The notes under the pieces were generated by a model that made no database searches, was not told the origin of the DNA, and saw only the letters and a list, made by a program, of their open reading frames with translations. From Pseudomonas sp. dw_612 (lineage in GTDB: Bacteria; Pseudomonadota; Gammaproteobacteria; Pseudomonadales; Pseudomonadaceae), in assembly GCF_018449725.1 (NCBI RefSeq), contig NZ_JAAVVC010000003.1, forward strand, positions 124,001-188,000: a stretch of DNA of 64,000 bases. Direction: 5' to 3'. Of this stretch, positions 11,417-23,023 are shown one piece after another (position 1 is the first letter of the stretch; the number at the start of each line of letters is the position of its first letter). Position numbers and translations under genes: made by a program.

Positions 11417-12961
11417 ATGCAGCAACTCAATCCTTCCGAAATAAGTGAAATTATCAAGGGCCGCATCGACAAGCTCGATGTGACCTCCCAAGCCCGTAAC
11501 GAAGGCACTGTCGTCAGCGTATCTGACGGTATCGTGCGGATTCACGGTCTGGCCGACGTCATGTACGGCGAGATGATCGAGTTTCCGGGCGGCGTCTTCG
11601 GTATGGCCCTCAACCTTGAGCAAGACTCCGTAGGCGCCGTTGTATTGGGCTCCTACCAGTCTCTGGCTGAAGGCATGAGCGCCAAGTGCACCGGCCGCAT
11701 CCTCGAAGTTCCGGTTGGTAAGGAACTGCTGGGTCGCGTAGTCGACGCACTGGGTAACCCAGTTGACGGCAAAGGTCCGCTGAACAACACCGAGACCGAT
11801 GCGGTCGAGAAAGTTGCTCCAGGCGTGATCTGGCGTAAGTCGGTAGACCAGCCTGTACAGACTGGCTACAAGGCTGTCGATGCCATGATTCCTGTCGGCC
11901 GTGGCCAGCGTGAGCTGATCATCGGTGACCGTCAGATCGGTAAAACCGCTCTGGCGATCGACGCGATCATCAACCAGAAAGACAGCGGCATTTTCTGCGT
12001 CTACGTAGCGATCGGTCAGAAACAATCGACCATCGCCAACGTTGTTCGCAAGCTGGAAGAAAACGGCGCACTGGCTAACACCATCGTCGTGGCGGCGAGC
12101 GCTTCGGAATCTGCAGCACTGCAATTCCTGGCACCGTACTCCGGTTGCACCATGGGTGAATTCTTCCGCGACCGCGGTGAAGACGCGCTGATCGTTTATG
12201 ACGATCTGTCCAAGCAAGCAGTGGCTTACCGCCAGATTTCCCTGCTGCTGCGCCGTCCACCAGGCCGTGAAGCTTACCCAGGCGACGTGTTCTATCTCCA
12301 CTCCCGTCTGCTGGAGCGCGCATCCCGCGTTTCGGAAGAATACGTAGAGAAGTTCACCAACGGCGCAGTGACCGGCAAAACCGGTTCCCTGACCGCATTG
12401 CCGATCATCGAAACCCAGGCTGGCGACGTTTCCGCGTTCGTTCCGACCAACGTGATTTCCATCACCGACGGTCAGATCTTCCTGGAATCGGCCATGTTCA
12501 ACTCCGGGATCCGTCCTGCAGTGAACGCCGGTGTTTCGGTATCCCGTGTGGGTGGTGCCGCTCAGACCAAGATCATCAAGAAGCTCTCCGGTGGTATCCG
12601 TACCGCTCTGGCTCAGTACCGTGAACTGGCGGCATTCGCCCAGTTCGCTTCTGACCTGGACGAAGCGACCCGTAAGCAACTTGAGCATGGTCAGCGCGTT
12701 ACCGAGCTGATGAAGCAGAAGCAATACGCACCAATGTCGATCGCTGACATGGCGCTGTCGCTGTATGCCGCTGAGCGTGGGTTCCTGACTGACATTGAAA
12801 TCGCCAAGATCGGCAGCTTCGAACAAGCGCTGATTGCTTTCTTCAACCGCGATCACGCCGATTTGATGGCGAAGATCAACGTGAAGGGTGACTTCAATGA
12901 CGAAATCGACGCTGGCCTGAAGGCCGGTATCGAGAAGTTCAAGGCCACCCAAACCTGGTAA
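11417..12961 (+). CDS. atpA: ATP synthase F1 subunit alpha
   Basis: Alpha is the non-catalytic nucleotide-binding subunit of F1. The 514 residues carry Walker A GDRQIGKT (about 170-177), the alpha/beta signature [20 protein letters not shown], and an N-terminal beta-barrel domain. Length matches the E. coli protein (513). The downstream gap contains a GC-rich inverted element (GCGGGGGCC..GGCTCCCGC) before atpG. Confidence 0.98.
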   Translation: MQQLNPSEISEIIKGRIDKLDVTSQARNEGTVVSVSDGIVRIHGLADVMYGEMIEFPGGVFGMALNLEQDSVGAVVLGSYQSLAEGMSAKCTGRILEVPVGKELLGRVVDALGNPVDGKGPLNNTETDAVEKVAPGVIWRKSVDQPVQTGYKAVDAMIPVGRGQRELIIGDRQIGKTALAIDAIINQKDSGIFCVYVAIGQKQSTIANVVRKLEENGALANTIVVAASASESAALQFLAPYSGCTMGEFFRDRGEDALIVYDDLSKQAVAYRQISLLLRRPPGREAYPGDVFYLHSRLLERASRVSEEYVEKFTNGAVTGKTGSLTALPIIETQAGDVSAFVPTNVISITDGQIFLESAMFNSGIRPAVNAGVSVSRVGGAAQTKIIKKLSGGIRTALAQYRELAAFAQFASDLDEATRKQLEHGQRVTELMKQKQYAPMSIADMALSLYAAERGFLTDIEIAKIGSFEQALIAFFNRDHADLMAKINVKGDFNDEIDAGLKAGIEKFKATQTW

Positions 12962-13011
12962 GCCGCAGCGGGGGCCGCGAGGCTCCCGCTTGCTAACCTG
13001 ATAGGTGTTAC

Positions 13012-13872
13012 ATGGCAGGCGCAAAAGAGATTCGCAGTAAGATTGCGAGCATCAAAAGCACGCAAAAGATTACCAGCGCCATGGAAAAAGTGGCGGTCAG
13101 TAAAATGCGCAAGGCACAAATGCGCATGGCTGCTAGCCGTCCTTACGCGGAGCGCATCCGCCAGGTTATTGGTCATTTGGCCAACGCTAACCCGGAATAT
13201 CGCCACCCGTTCATGATCGACCGTGAAATCAAGCGCGTTGGTTATGTTGTGGTGAGCAGTGACCGTGGTCTGTGTGGTGGCTTGAACACCAACCTGTTCA
13301 AGGCCTTGGTCAAGGACATGGCGAAAAACCGTGAAAACGGCGTCGAGATCGATCTGTGTGTAGTGGGTAGCAAGGGTGCGGCTTTCTTCCGCAACTTCGG
13401 CGGTAACGTCGTCGCCGCTATCAGCCACCTGGGTGAAGAGCCGTCGATCAATGATCTGATCGGCAGCGTCAAGGTGATGCTGGATGCCTACCTCGATGGT
13501 CGTATCGACCGTCTGAGCGTTGTGTCCAACAAGTTCATCAACACCATGACGCAACAGCCTACCGTGGAGCAGTTGATTCCACTGGTGGCAACCCCGGATA
13601 AAGAACTCAAGCACCACTGGGACTATCTCTACGAACCGGACGCCAAAGAGCTGCTTGACGGCTTGATGGTTCGCTACGTGGAGTCGCAGGTCTACCAGGC
13701 GGTGGTCGAGAACAACGCGGCTGAACAAGCTGCGCGGATGATCGCGATGAAGAACGCTACTGACAACGCCGGTGATTTGATCAGCGATTTGCAGCTGATC
13801 TACAACAAGGCGCGTCAGGCTGCGATCACCCAAGAGATCTCGGAAATCGTCGGCGGCGCTGCCGCGGTTTAA
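13012..13872 (+). CDS. atpG: ATP synthase F1 subunit gamma
   Basis: Gamma is the central rotor shaft. The 286 residues begin [20 protein letters not shown], the classical N-terminal coiled-coil half, with [11 protein letters not shown] in the globular part. The C-terminal helix [14 protein letters not shown] is typical. An AT-richer leader with a weak AGG precedes the ATG at 13012. Confidence 0.97.
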   Translation: MAGAKEIRSKIASIKSTQKITSAMEKVAVSKMRKAQMRMAASRPYAERIRQVIGHLANANPEYRHPFMIDREIKRVGYVVVSSDRGLCGGLNTNLFKALVKDMAKNRENGVEIDLCVVGSKGAAFFRNFGGNVVAAISHLGEEPSINDLIGSVKVMLDAYLDGRIDRLSVVSNKFINTMTQQPTVEQLIPLVATPDKELKHHWDYLYEPDAKELLDGLMVRYVESQVYQAVVENNAAEQAARMIAMKNATDNAGDLISDLQLIYNKARQAAITQEISEIVGGAAAV

Positions 13873-15279
<1,407 letters not shown>

Positions 15280-15324
15280 TCCCGGCGCCCGGCAACGGGC
15301 GCTAATTTAGGTTGAGGCAATCAG

Positions 15325-15750
15325 ATGGCTATGACAGTCCATTGCGATATCGTCAGCGCGGAAGGGGAAATCTTTTCCGGCCTGGTCGAGATGGTGATTG
15401 CGCACGGTGCACTGGGTGATCTTGGTATCGCCCTGGGTCACGCGCCGCTGATCACTAATCTCAAGCCAGGTCCGATCCGCCTGATCAAGCAGGGCGGGGA
15501 AACCGAGGTGTTTTACATCTCCGGTGGTTTCCTCGAGGTTCAGCCGAACATGGTCAAGGTTCTTGCCGACACCGTGCAACGTGCTGCCGACCTGGATGAA
15601 GCCTCCGCTCAGGAAGCCGTTAAGGCTGCCGAGAAGGCCTTGCATGAACGTGGCGCAGAATTCGATTACGGTTCTGCCGCCGCACGTCTGGCCGAGGCGA
15701 CAGCTCAGCTGCGCACCGTCCAGCAGATCCGCAAGAAGTTCGGCGGTTAA
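15325..15750 (+). CDS. atpC: ATP synthase F1 subunit epsilon
   Basis: Epsilon is the rotor-associated inhibitory subunit. The 141 residues consist of an N-terminal beta-sandwich ([15 protein letters not shown] at the start, then [12 protein letters not shown]) and a C-terminal two-helix arm rich in Ala, Glu and Arg. The start is ATG 15325 with GAGG upstream; an in-frame ATG at 15331 is an alternative. It is the last gene of the atp operon. Confidence 0.96.
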   Translation: MAMTVHCDIVSAEGEIFSGLVEMVIAHGALGDLGIALGHAPLITNLKPGPIRLIKQGGETEVFYISGGFLEVQPNMVKVLADTVQRAADLDEASAQEAVKAAEKALHERGAEFDYGSAAARLAEATAQLRTVQQIRKKFGG

Positions 15751-15779
15751 TTCGTCATCGACTTGTTGTGCGATTGATT

Positions 15780-15810
15780 AAAAAGGGTAGCCTCGGCTAC
15801 CCTTTTTTCT
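15780..15810 (+). terminator. Terminator of the atp operon
   Basis: AAAAAGGGTAGCC (15780-15792) pairs with GGCTACCCTTTTTT across a 2-nt loop, giving a stem with A run and T run on the two sides. It is a strong bidirectional-looking terminator 29 bp after atpC. Confidence 0.92.
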
Positions 15811-15867
15811 TTTCCGACTTTCATCATCTGGTCGCAGTTGCTGACCACCCAGGATTGGTAGCCAGTC

Positions 15868-17235
15868 ATGTCTCTTGAAATCGTTATCCTCGCTGCCGGC
15901 CAAGGCACTCGCATGCGGTCGGCGTTGCCAAAAGTCCTGCACCCGATTGCCGGTAATTCGATGCTGGGCCATGTTATCCACAGCGCCCGGCAACTTGATC
16001 CACAGCGCATCCATGTGGTGATCGGCCACGGCGCCGACGCCGTGCGTGAACGCCTGGCGGCGGATGACTTGAATTTCGTGTTGCAGGACAAGCAACTGGG
16101 CACCGGTCATGCCGTGGCTCAGGCCGTACCCTTCATTAAATCCGACACCGTGTTGATTCTCTACGGCGACGTACCGCTGATCGAAGTCGAAACCCTGCAA
16201 CGCCTGCTCAAGCAGGTGGCGCCCCAACAACTGGGCCTGCTCACTGTCGAGCTGGATGACCCGACCGGTTACGGTCGCATTGTTCGTGATGCCAACGGCC
16301 AGGTGGCTGCGATCGTCGAGCAGAAAGACGCCAATGAAGCCCAGCGCGCGATCACCGAGGGCAACACCGGCATTCTGGCCGTACCGTTTGAACGCTTGGG
16401 TGACTGGATGAGCCGGCTCTCCAACAACAATGCCCAGGGCGAGTACTACCTGACCGACGTGATTGCGATGGCGGTCAGTGATGGTCTGGTGGTGGCCACC
16501 GAACAACCGCACGACGCCATGGAAGTGCAGGGCGCCAACGATCGCAAGCAACTCGCGGAGTTGGAGCGTCACTATCAATTGCGCGTCGGCCGTCGCTTGA
16601 TGGCTCAGGGTGTGACCCTGCGCGACCCGGCACGCTTCGATGTACGCGGTGAAGTCACCGTCGGCCGCGATGTGCTGATCGACATCAACGTGATCCTCGA
16701 AGGCAAGGTTGTCATCGAAGACGACGTGGTCATCGGCCCGAACTGCGTGATCAAGGACAGCACCCTGCGCAAAGGCGTGGTGATCAAAGCCAACAGTCAC
16801 ATCGAAGGCGCGATTCTGGGCGAGGGCAGCGATGCCGGTCCGTTTGCTCGTTTGCGTCCGGGCACCGTACTTGAGGCGCGTGCCCATGTGGGTAACTTCG
16901 TTGAACTGAAAAACGCCCATCTGGGCGAGGGCGCCAAGGCTGGGCATCTGACGTACCTGGGCGATGCCGAAATCGGTGCGCGGACCAACATTGGTGCCGG
17001 CACCATCACCTGCAACTACGACGGCGCGAACAAGTGGAAAACCGTGTTGGGTGAAGATGTGTTCATCGGCTCGAACAACTCGTTGGTGGCGCCTGTGGAT
17101 ATCTCCTCGGGTGCAACCACCGCGGCGGGTTCGACCATCACGCAAAATGTGGATAACGCGCAGTTGGCCGTCGGCCGGGCGCGGCAGAAGAACATCGACG
17201 GCTGGAAGCGGCCGGAGAAGATCAAGAAGAGCTGA
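15868..17235 (+). CDS. glmU: Bifunctional UDP-GlcNAc pyrophosphorylase / glucosamine-1-phosphate acetyltransferase
   Basis: GlmU acetylates glucosamine-1-phosphate and then makes UDP-GlcNAc for peptidoglycan and LPS. The 455 residues have the N-terminal uridyltransferase motif LAAGQGTRM (about 7-15). From about residue 250 a left-handed beta-helix with hexapeptide repeats follows, including [19 protein letters not shown] and [11 protein letters not shown] of the acetyltransferase site. DnaA boxes lie inside (15974-15982, 17148-17156) and right after the stop (17237-17245). glmS lies further down, as in other pseudomonads. Confidence 0.97.
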   Translation: MSLEIVILAAGQGTRMRSALPKVLHPIAGNSMLGHVIHSARQLDPQRIHVVIGHGADAVRERLAADDLNFVLQDKQLGTGHAVAQAVPFIKSDTVLILYGDVPLIEVETLQRLLKQVAPQQLGLLTVELDDPTGYGRIVRDANGQVAAIVEQKDANEAQRAITEGNTGILAVPFERLGDWMSRLSNNNAQGEYYLTDVIAMAVSDGLVVATEQPHDAMEVQGANDRKQLAELERHYQLRVGRRLMAQGVTLRDPARFDVRGEVTVGRDVLIDINVILEGKVVIEDDVVIGPNCVIKDSTLRKGVVIKANSHIEGAILGEGSDAGPFARLRPGTVLEARAHVGNFVELKNAHLGEGAKAGHLTYLGDAEIGARTNIGAGTITCNYDGANKWKTVLGEDVFIGSNNSLVAPVDISSGATTAAGSTITQNVDNAQLAVGRARQKNIDGWKRPEKIKKS

Positions 17236-17258
17236 GTTATCCACAGTTCATAAAGATC

Positions 17259-17338
17259 AAAAAGATCGCAGCCTGCGGCAGCTCCTACAGGGTGCACACA
17301 TATCAGCTGTAGGAGCTGCGCAGGCTGCGATCTTTTTT
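17259..17338. repeat. Long inverted repeat of the TGTAGGAGCTGC...CTGCGATCTTTT family
   Basis: AAAAGATCGCAGCCTGCGG-CAGCTCCTACAG (17259-17290) is mirrored by CTGTAGGAGCTGCG-CAGGCTGCGATCTTTT (to about 17337) around a 16-nt loop. The unit is familiar as an intergenic repeat of fluorescent pseudomonads and differs from the REP family at 28-63 kb. Sitting between convergent glmU and the terpene-synthase-like gene, with T runs at both ends, it probably also terminates transcription in both directions. Confidence 0.75.
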
Positions 17339-18506
17339 ATGGGTTATCCACAGCAGCCCTTTCTGAAAGGCGGGATGGCGATTGCCATTCGGCTCCCAAT
17401 GGGGTCAATGGCAGTGTGCGCGAGGCTATTTTGTACAGCAGGCGCAGGCCGAGATCCGACCGCTGGGACAGTCGCGTCAGGCGCATGACCCACGCCACTT
17501 GCGCGTGCGACACCTTGACCGTCCTGGCGGGATTTCTATGGATCTTACGCAACGTCAACAACGCCAGGCCAATAGTCCACAGATTAAATCGCCGTATACC
17601 CGCGTGGCTGGCCGGGATGAGCAGCACGTATTGCAGCGCCTGCTGCAAATGGGAGTGAGCAGTGCCAATCAGTTCCGCAAGCGCCCGTGTGTAGTTCGGA
17701 TCATCTTGCCCCGCCTTTAGCTGCGCTAGCTGAACACCATGTTTGGCAAGCAGGTCCCGAGGCAGCCAGCAAGCACCCCGCAGACGGTCGTCCCACTGAT
17801 CCTTGAGAATATTGGTCAACTGCAAGCCTGTACCAAACGAAACAGCCAACCGATGCAGGTTTTCTCGTTGGGATAACAGGCTGGGTTCAATATCGATGAA
17901 AAACTCCGTCAGCAGTTTTCCCACGACACCAGCGACGCAATAGCAATATCGATCCAGCTCTCTCTGTGTGGCTAAACCCTGCAAGCCGGCATTCTCCTGA
18001 AACTCGCTCATGCCTTGGGTCATCACGCTCAGGCATTGCAGGATGACCTCTCGCTGAGAGGATTTGAGGGTGCGGGTCACGCTCAACACCTGTGGCAGGT
18101 GCCGGACCAGATCATGTTCAGCCTGAAGGGTCTGATCTGTCAGGCACAGGCTTAACTCGTCACTGAAAGCCTGAGGATCTGCGCGCCCGGATACGGCATC
18201 CAGGTAGATATTTTCGTAATAGCGTTTTTGTCCGGCAGTGAGCCCGGGTTCGTCTTCGATGGTATCGGCGATGCGACACAGTAAGTAGGCGTTGGTGACT
18301 GCCGGGTAAAGCTCGGCGGGCAACTGGGTAATGGTCAAGGCGAACGTGCGAGATACTTGCGCGAGGATTTCATCCTGATAGCGGACAGGATCGATGGAGA
18401 GGCTGGTGCGGGTTCGATTAACCAGCTCTTCACTTTGGATTGGCAGCTTGTGGCCGTTGCCTGGTTGCTGATTATTGTGATTCACCAGTATCAGTGATTC
18501 GTCCAT
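17337..18506 (-). CDS. Squalene/phytoene synthase family protein
   Basis: The fold is that of head-to-head prenyl synthases, which condense two isoprenoid diphosphates. The 389 residues show the family landmarks in order: SRTFALTI (52-59), the first Asp-rich motif DTIEDE (81-86), YCYCVAGVVG (187-196), and the second motif GLQLTNILKDQWDD (227-240) followed by RGACWLPRDLL. ATG 18506 is chosen over an upstream in-frame start at 18587 because the extra 27 residues do not resemble the family. No desaturase, cyclase or other isoprenoid gene is adjacent, so substrate and product are unknown. It could make squalene, a carotenoid-type C30/C40 product, or something else. A DnaA box (17344-17352) overlaps its 3' end. 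Confidence 0.85.
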   Translation of the reverse strand: MDESLILVNHNNQQPGNGHKLPIQSEELVNRTRTSLSIDPVRYQDEILAQVSRTFALTITQLPAELYPAVTNAYLLCRIADTIEDEPGLTAGQKRYYENIYLDAVSGRADPQAFSDELSLCLTDQTLQAEHDLVRHLPQVLSVTRTLKSSQREVILQCLSVMTQGMSEFQENAGLQGLATQRELDRYCYCVAGVVGKLLTEFFIDIEPSLLSQRENLHRLAVSFGTGLQLTNILKDQWDDRLRGACWLPRDLLAKHGVQLAQLKAGQDDPNYTRALAELIGTAHSHLQQALQYVLLIPASHAGIRRFNLWTIGLALLTLRKIHRNPARTVKVSHAQVAWVMRLTRLSQRSDLGLRLLYKIASRTLPLTPLGAEWQSPSRLSERAAVDNP

Positions 18507-18734
18507 GGCTTCAATCCACCTCAAGCGCTGAAATCGGGCATGGCTCAGTTTGCAGTACCGTGCCAGCGCCCACATCGGAAAATACAACCCGTACCTCGGG
18601 GAAGTCGTTTTTTATACGCCCATTGCGCTTGAAACGGTGCCCTTGCAGCAGTGACTGGCTGCCTTCTGCTTATTGCTGGTCCCGCAGATAACGCGCGAGC
18701 CCCTTGACGAAGTTTCGCCAATAGGTTTTGATTG

Positions 18735-18759
18735 GTTTCGTTATCTTTCGAATCGAAAC
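18735..18759 (+). promoter_or_regulatory. Candidate operator upstream of glmR
   Basis: GTTTCG (18735-18740), TTTCG (18746-18750) and CGAAAC (18754-18759) give spaced direct and inverted half-sites, including the palindrome TTTCGAATCGAAA. DeoR-family regulators often bind TTTCG/CGAAA-type half-sites. It lies 11 bp before the regulator's start, so autoregulation is plausible. The rest of 18507-18734 shows no gene. Confidence 0.4.
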
Positions 18760-18769
18760 TTACCAGTCC

Positions 18770-19546
18770 ATGTCAAAGCGCAATACACCCCAACGCCGCC
18801 ACAACATCCTCACCTTGCTCAATGAGCAGGGTGAAGTCAGTGTTGATGAATTGGCCAAGCGCTTCGAAACCTCGGAAGTTACGATTCGCAAGGATCTGGC
18901 CGCCCTTGAGAGCAACGGCCTGCTGCTGCGTCGTTACGGTGGCGCGATCACCATGCCGCAGGAATTGGTGGCAGACCTCGGCCAACCGGTTTCCAAGTAC
19001 AAGCAAGCCATCGCTCGCGCGGCGGTGCTGCGGATTCGCGAACACGCACGGATCATCATCGACAGCGGCAGCACCACCGCCGCCATGATTCCGGAGCTCG
19101 GCCAACAGCCAGGCCTGGTGGTGATGACCAATTCCCTGCATGTTGCCAATGCCTTGAGCGAGCTGGAGCACGAACCGGTGCTGCTGATGACCGGCGGCAC
19201 TTGGGATCCTCATTCCGAATCCTTTCAGGGGCAGGTCGCCGAGCAGGTACTACGCTCTTACGACTTCGACCAGTTGTTCATCGGTGCCGATGGCATCGAC
19301 CTGGTCCGCGGTACCACCACTTTCAACGAACTGCTGGGATTGAGCCGGGTCATGGCGCAAGTCGCCCGAGAAGTGGTCGTGATGGTTGAGGCCGACAAGA
19401 TTGGCCGCAAGATTCCCAACCTGGAGCTGCCCTGGAGCAGTGTCCATACCCTTATTACCGATGATCGCCTGTCCGTTGAGGCAAGGGATCAGATTCAGGC
19501 CCGCGGAATCAATTTGATCCTCGCGGCTGTCAGTCAGGAGAAATAG
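18770..19546 (+). CDS. glmR: DeoR-family transcriptional regulator next to glmS
   Basis: The 258-residue protein has the DeoR N-terminal helix-turn-helix ([20 protein letters not shown], about 23-42, followed by [10 protein letters not shown]) and a C-terminal sugar-phosphate sensing domain with [10 protein letters not shown] and GADGID. ATG 18770 ([10 protein letters not shown]) is chosen over an in-frame start at 18728. It ends 1 bp before glmS. Pseudomonads have a DeoR-type regulator (GlmR) in this position that controls glmS and amino-sugar supply. The effector is presumably an amino-sugar phosphate. Confidence 0.85.
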   Translation: MSKRNTPQRRHNILTLLNEQGEVSVDELAKRFETSEVTIRKDLAALESNGLLLRRYGGAITMPQELVADLGQPVSKYKQAIARAAVLRIREHARIIIDSGSTTAAMIPELGQQPGLVVMTNSLHVANALSELEHEPVLLMTGGTWDPHSESFQGQVAEQVLRSYDFDQLFIGADGIDLVRGTTTFNELLGLSRVMAQVAREVVVMVEADKIGRKIPNLELPWSSVHTLITDDRLSVEARDQIQARGINLILAAVSQEK

Positions 19547-19547
19547 C

Positions 19548-21383
19548 ATGTGTGGAATTGTCGGCGCAGTCGCAGAACGTAACATCACCGCCATCCTGCT
19601 CGAAGGGCTGAAGCGCCTGGAATACCGGGGCTACGATAGCGCCGGTGTGGCGGTCTTCACCAATGACGGAATTCTGGATCGCCTGCGCCGTCCGGGCAAA
19701 GTCAGCGAGCTGGACCAAGCCTTGGCCGAAACGCCGCTGATCGGTCGTCTGGGCATCGCCCATACCCGTTGGGCGACCCATGGCGCGCCGTGCGAACGCA
19801 ATGCCCACCCGCATTTTTCCGGGCAGAATCTGGCCGTTGTGCACAACGGCATCATCGAGAACCACGAAGCCCTGCGCGAACAGTTGAAGGCTCAGGGCTA
19901 TGTGTTCACCTCCGACACCGACACCGAAGTCATTGCCCACCTGCTGGCGCATAAACTCAAGGATCTGCACGACCTGACCGTGGCCCTCAAGGCGACCGTC
20001 AAAGAGCTGCACGGTGCTTACGGTCTGGCGGTGATCAGCGCCGACCAACCGGATCGCCTGGTGGCTGCCCGCAGCGGTAGCCCGCTGGTGATCGGCCTGG
20101 GCCTGGGGGAAAACTTCCTCGCTTCCGATCAACTGGCCCTGCGCCAGGTCACCGACCGCTTCATGTACCTGGAAGAAGGCGATATCGCCGAGATTCGCCG
20201 CGACAGCGTGCAAATCTGGGACATTGACGGCAAAGCCGTTGAGCGTGAAGCCGTGCAGTACGGCGACAATGCCGAATCCGCCGAAAAGGGTGAATTTCGC
20301 CACTTCATGCTCAAGGAAATCCACGAGCAGCCTACGGTCGTGCAACGCACCCTGGAAGGGCGCCTGAGCCAGCAACAGGTGTTGGTGCAGGCCTTCGGTC
20401 CGGAGGCGCCCGAGTTGTTCGCCAAGGTTCGCAACGTACAGATCGTCGCCTGCGGCACCAGCTACCACGCCGGCATGGTTGCCCGTTACTGGCTCGAAGA
20501 ACTGGCCGGTATCCCGTGCCAGGTCGAAGTTGCCAGTGAATTCCGCTACCGCAAGGTAGTCGTCCAGCCTGACACCCTGTTCGTGAGCATCTCCCAGTCC
20601 GGCGAAACGGCCGACACCCTCGCCGCCCTGCGCAACGCCAAAGAACTGGGTTTCCTCGCCAGCCTGGCCATCTGCAACGTTGGCATCAGCTCGTTGGTGC
20701 GTGAATCCGACCTGACCCTGCTGACCCAGGCCGGTCGCGAAATCGGCGTGGCCTCGACCAAAGCCTTCACCACGCAGTTGGTCGGCCTGTTGTTGCTGAC
20801 CCTGTCCCTCGGTCAAGTGCGCGGCACGTTGGCCCCTGGCATCGAAGCCACGCTGGTGGAAGAACTGCGGCGCCTGCCAACCCGTCTGGGCGAAGCCCTG
20901 GCGATGGACAGCACCGTGGAAAAAATAGCCGAGCTGTTCGCCGACAAGAACCACACCCTGTTCCTCGGTCGCGGCGCGCAATACCCGGTAGCGATGGAAG
21001 GGGCTCTGAAACTCAAAGAGATTTCCTACATCCACGCCGAAGCCTACCCGGCCGGTGAACTGAAGCACGGTCCATTGGCGCTTGTGGATAACGACATGCC
21101 AGTGGTGACCGTGGCGCCGAACAACGAACTGCTGGAGAAGTTGAAATCCAACCTCCAGGAGGTTCGTGCGCGGGGTGGCGAGCTGATCGTCTTCGCAGAC
21201 GGCAAGGCCGGAATGACCAATGGCGAAGGCACCCACGTCGTGCAAATGCCGAGCATCCACGACATCCTGTCGCCGATCCTCTACACCATCCCGTTGCAGT
21301 TGCTGTCGTACTACGTGGCGGTGTTGAAAGGCACGGACGTTGACCAGCCGCGTAACCTGGCGAAGTCGGTGACGGTGGAATAA
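19548..21383 (+). CDS. glmS: Glutamine--fructose-6-phosphate aminotransferase (isomerizing)
   Basis: GlmS makes glucosamine-6-phosphate from fructose-6-phosphate and glutamine, the first step to UDP-GlcNAc. The 611 residues start MCGIVGAV, whose Cys2 (Cys1 after Met removal) is the N-terminal nucleophile of the glutaminase domain. [10 protein letters not shown] follows. Two SIS domains contain CGTSYHAG (about 302), SQSGETADT and, near the end, [15 protein letters not shown]. The end NLAKSVTVE is the conserved TnsD-target coding region. Two DnaA boxes lie at 21083-21091 and just past the stop (21385-21393). Confidence 0.98.
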   Translation: MCGIVGAVAERNITAILLEGLKRLEYRGYDSAGVAVFTNDGILDRLRRPGKVSELDQALAETPLIGRLGIAHTRWATHGAPCERNAHPHFSGQNLAVVHNGIIENHEALREQLKAQGYVFTSDTDTEVIAHLLAHKLKDLHDLTVALKATVKELHGAYGLAVISADQPDRLVAARSGSPLVIGLGLGENFLASDQLALRQVTDRFMYLEEGDIAEIRRDSVQIWDIDGKAVEREAVQYGDNAESAEKGEFRHFMLKEIHEQPTVVQRTLEGRLSQQQVLVQAFGPEAPELFAKVRNVQIVACGTSYHAGMVARYWLEELAGIPCQVEVASEFRYRKVVVQPDTLFVSISQSGETADTLAALRNAKELGFLASLAICNVGISSLVRESDLTLLTQAGREIGVASTKAFTTQLVGLLLLTLSLGQVRGTLAPGIEATLVEELRRLPTRLGEALAMDSTVEKIAELFADKNHTLFLGRGAQYPVAMEGALKLKEISYIHAEAYPAGELKHGPLALVDNDMPVVTVAPNNELLEKLKSNLQEVRARGGELIVFADGKAGMTNGEGTHVVQMPSIHDILSPILYTIPLQLLSYYVAVLKGTDVDQPRNLAKSVTVE

Positions 21384-21420
21384 GTTATCCACAACAGGCA
21401 CCCAAAAAAAAACCGCAGCT
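21354..21420 (+). other. Predicted attTn7 site at the glmS 3' end
   Basis: The last ten glmS codons match the conserved TnsD recognition region. Tn7 normally inserts 25-36 bp downstream of the glmS stop, here about 21408-21419, immediately before or in the terminator stem. The site looks empty: the next gene begins at 21458 and no transposon ends are seen. Confidence 0.6.
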
Positions 21421-21438
21421 CAGGCTGCGGTTTTTTTT
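21404..21438. terminator. Bidirectional terminator between glmS and the cdsA-like gene
   Basis: A run of nine A, then AACCGCAGC (21411-21419), a TCAG loop, GCTGCGGTT (21424-21432) and a T run. The symmetric A and T tracts suit the convergent genes on both sides. Confidence 0.92.
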
Positions 21439-21457
21439 GTCCAGGATTTGCGCTGGT

Positions 21458-22390
21458 TCAAGTCCACCAGTACCGCACCAGATGAAAGAAAATCGGCGCG
21501 GCAAAACATACCGAATCCAGCCGATCGAGCATGCCGCCATGCCCTTCGATCATGTGCCCCCAATCCTTGACGCCGCGATCACGCTTGATCGCCGACATCA
21601 CGATGCCGCCGGCAAACCCCAGCAAGTTGATCAGCAGCGCAATCAGGAACGACTGCCACGGGTTGAACGGCGTGGTCCACCACAAGGCTGCGCCGATCAG
21701 CGACGACAGCAGCACACCGCCGACAAAGCCTTCGACGGTTTTGGACGGCGACAGGTTGGGCGCGATTTTGTGTTTGCCGAACAACTTGCCGCACACGTAC
21801 TGCAACACATCCGACAGCTGCACCACGATCACCAGATAGGCGATCAGAAGCAGATTGCGGCCTTCATAACCGACGATGTCCAGAGTCAGCAGGGCAGGCA
21901 CGAACGACACGCAGAACACCGCGATCATCAAGCCCCACTGCACTTTCGAGGCGCGTTCCAGGAAGTGCGTGCTGTCGCCGCCCAGCGAGGCCAAGATCGG
22001 CAGCAGCAGGAACACGTACACCGGGATAAAAATCGAAAACAGCCCATACCAATCGGAATAGATCAGCAGGTATTGCAGCGGCAACGCCAGGTAAAACGCC
22101 GCCACCAATGCCGGGTAATCGCTGCGTCGGGTGGGCGTGAGGGTGAGGAACTCCCGCAGCGCGTAGAACGACACCGCGTAAAACAGCAGGATCACCGCGC
22201 CGGTGCCGAGCCAGAAGGCGATGCCGATCACCACCACCATGACCCACCAGGCGTTGATGCGGGCGTTGAGGTTATCCACAACTGCATTCGGCGTGCCGCG
22301 GGTGCGCAGTTTGAGAATCAGGCCAATAAGAGAAGCCAGCACCAGAATCATGCCGATCCCGCCGAACAGCATCAGGGTTTGTCGATCCAT
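21458..22390 (-). CDS. CdsA-like phosphatidate cytidylyltransferase (YnbB-like)
   Basis: The family makes CDP-diacylglycerol from phosphatidate and CTP. The 310-residue polytopic protein has about eight hydrophobic segments. The C-terminal signature is intact: SPSKTVEGFVGG, then DWGHMIEGHGGMLDRLDS, with the catalytic Asp residues. It lies last in a six-gene minus-strand unit that also encodes a CDP-alcohol phosphotransferase, a phosphatase and an acyltransferase, so it probably supplies CDP-DAG for a dedicated product rather than being the housekeeping CdsA. The gene set resembles E. coli ynbABCD, in which YnbB is the CdsA paralogue. The ATG lies 1 bp after the acyltransferase stop, suggesting coupling. 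Confidence 0.85.
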   Translation of the reverse strand: MDRQTLMLFGGIGMILVLASLIGLILKLRTRGTPNAVVDNLNARINAWWVMVVVIGIAFWLGTGAVILLFYAVSFYALREFLTLTPTRRSDYPALVAAFYLALPLQYLLIYSDWYGLFSIFIPVYVFLLLPILASLGGDSTHFLERASKVQWGLMIAVFCVSFVPALLTLDIVGYEGRNLLLIAYLVIVVQLSDVLQYVCGKLFGKHKIAPNLSPSKTVEGFVGGVLLSSLIGAALWWTTPFNPWQSFLIALLINLLGFAGGIVMSAIKRDRGVKDWGHMIEGHGGMLDRLDSVCFAAPIFFHLVRYWWT

Positions 22391-22391
22391 G

Positions 22392-23012
22392 TCAGGAATG
22401 CTCCGGGGCGAGGGCCAGCAGCGCGTCGCGGCTGCGTGTCAGGAAGTGCTCTTTGCTCTCGTCTTCTTCCAACTGCAACGGGATGCCAAAACTGGTGGTG
22501 CACAGCAGCGGCAGTGGCAGCACCCGGCCTTTTGGCATGACCCGATTGAGGTTGGCGATCCACACTGGAATCACTTGGGCCTGTGGGTAACTTTTGGCCA
22601 AGTGGTACAGACCGCTTTTGAACGGCAGCAAACCGTCCTCCAGATTGCGCGTGCCTTCGGGAAAGATGATCAGCGAATCGCCGTTCGCCAAGGCGTCGAG
22701 CATCGGCTGCAAGGGGTTATCCACAGGGTCTTTGCGCTCGCGATCGATCAGCACGCCGTTGAACACGCGGCTGATGATGTAACGGCGTACGGCGCTTTTA
22801 TTCCAGTAGTCGCTGCCGGCCACTGGGCGCGTGAGTTTGCGCAGGGCCGGAGGCAGCGAAGCCCAGAGCAGCACGAAATCGCCGTGGCTGCTGTGGTTGG
22901 CGAAGTAGATCCGTTGCACCGGTTCTGGCGCGCAGCCCATCCACAGGCTGCGGGCGCCGGTGACGGTGCGGGCCATGGAGGTAATTAATGTGGCGACCAC
23001 AGGTTCGAACAT
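22392..23012 (-). CDS. PlsC-like 1-acyl-glycerol-3-phosphate acyltransferase
   Basis: Family members transfer an acyl chain to a lysophospholipid or similar acceptor. The 206 residues contain the HX4D catalytic motif (NHSSHGD, about 38-44) and the second block FPEGTRN (about 114-120). One or two short hydrophobic stretches may associate it with the membrane. The start is taken at 23012 (MFEPVVATL) rather than the longer 23045 form. AAGGAAATCGTTC precedes it, and the longer form would overlap the upstream gene. It lacks a counterpart in the four-gene E. coli ynb set. A DnaA box lies at 22717-22725. Confidence 0.8.
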   Translation of the reverse strand: MFEPVVATLITSMARTVTGARSLWMGCAPEPVQRIYFANHSSHGDFVLLWASLPPALRKLTRPVAGSDYWNKSAVRRYIISRVFNGVLIDRERKDPVDNPLQPMLDALANGDSLIIFPEGTRNLEDGLLPFKSGLYHLAKSYPQAQVIPVWIANLNRVMPKGRVLPLPLLCTTSFGIPLQLEEDESKEHFLTRSRDALLALAPEHS

Positions 23013-23023
23013 GAACGATTTCC

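Noticed and set aside
10943..13024. A 693-codon open frame antisense to atpH and atpA
   Set aside because: It spans two known ATP synthase genes and is rich in His, Gln and Val as expected for an antisense frame of GC-rich coding DNA.
19530..21401. A 623-codon open frame antisense to glmS
   Set aside because: A shadow frame over a well-supported gene.
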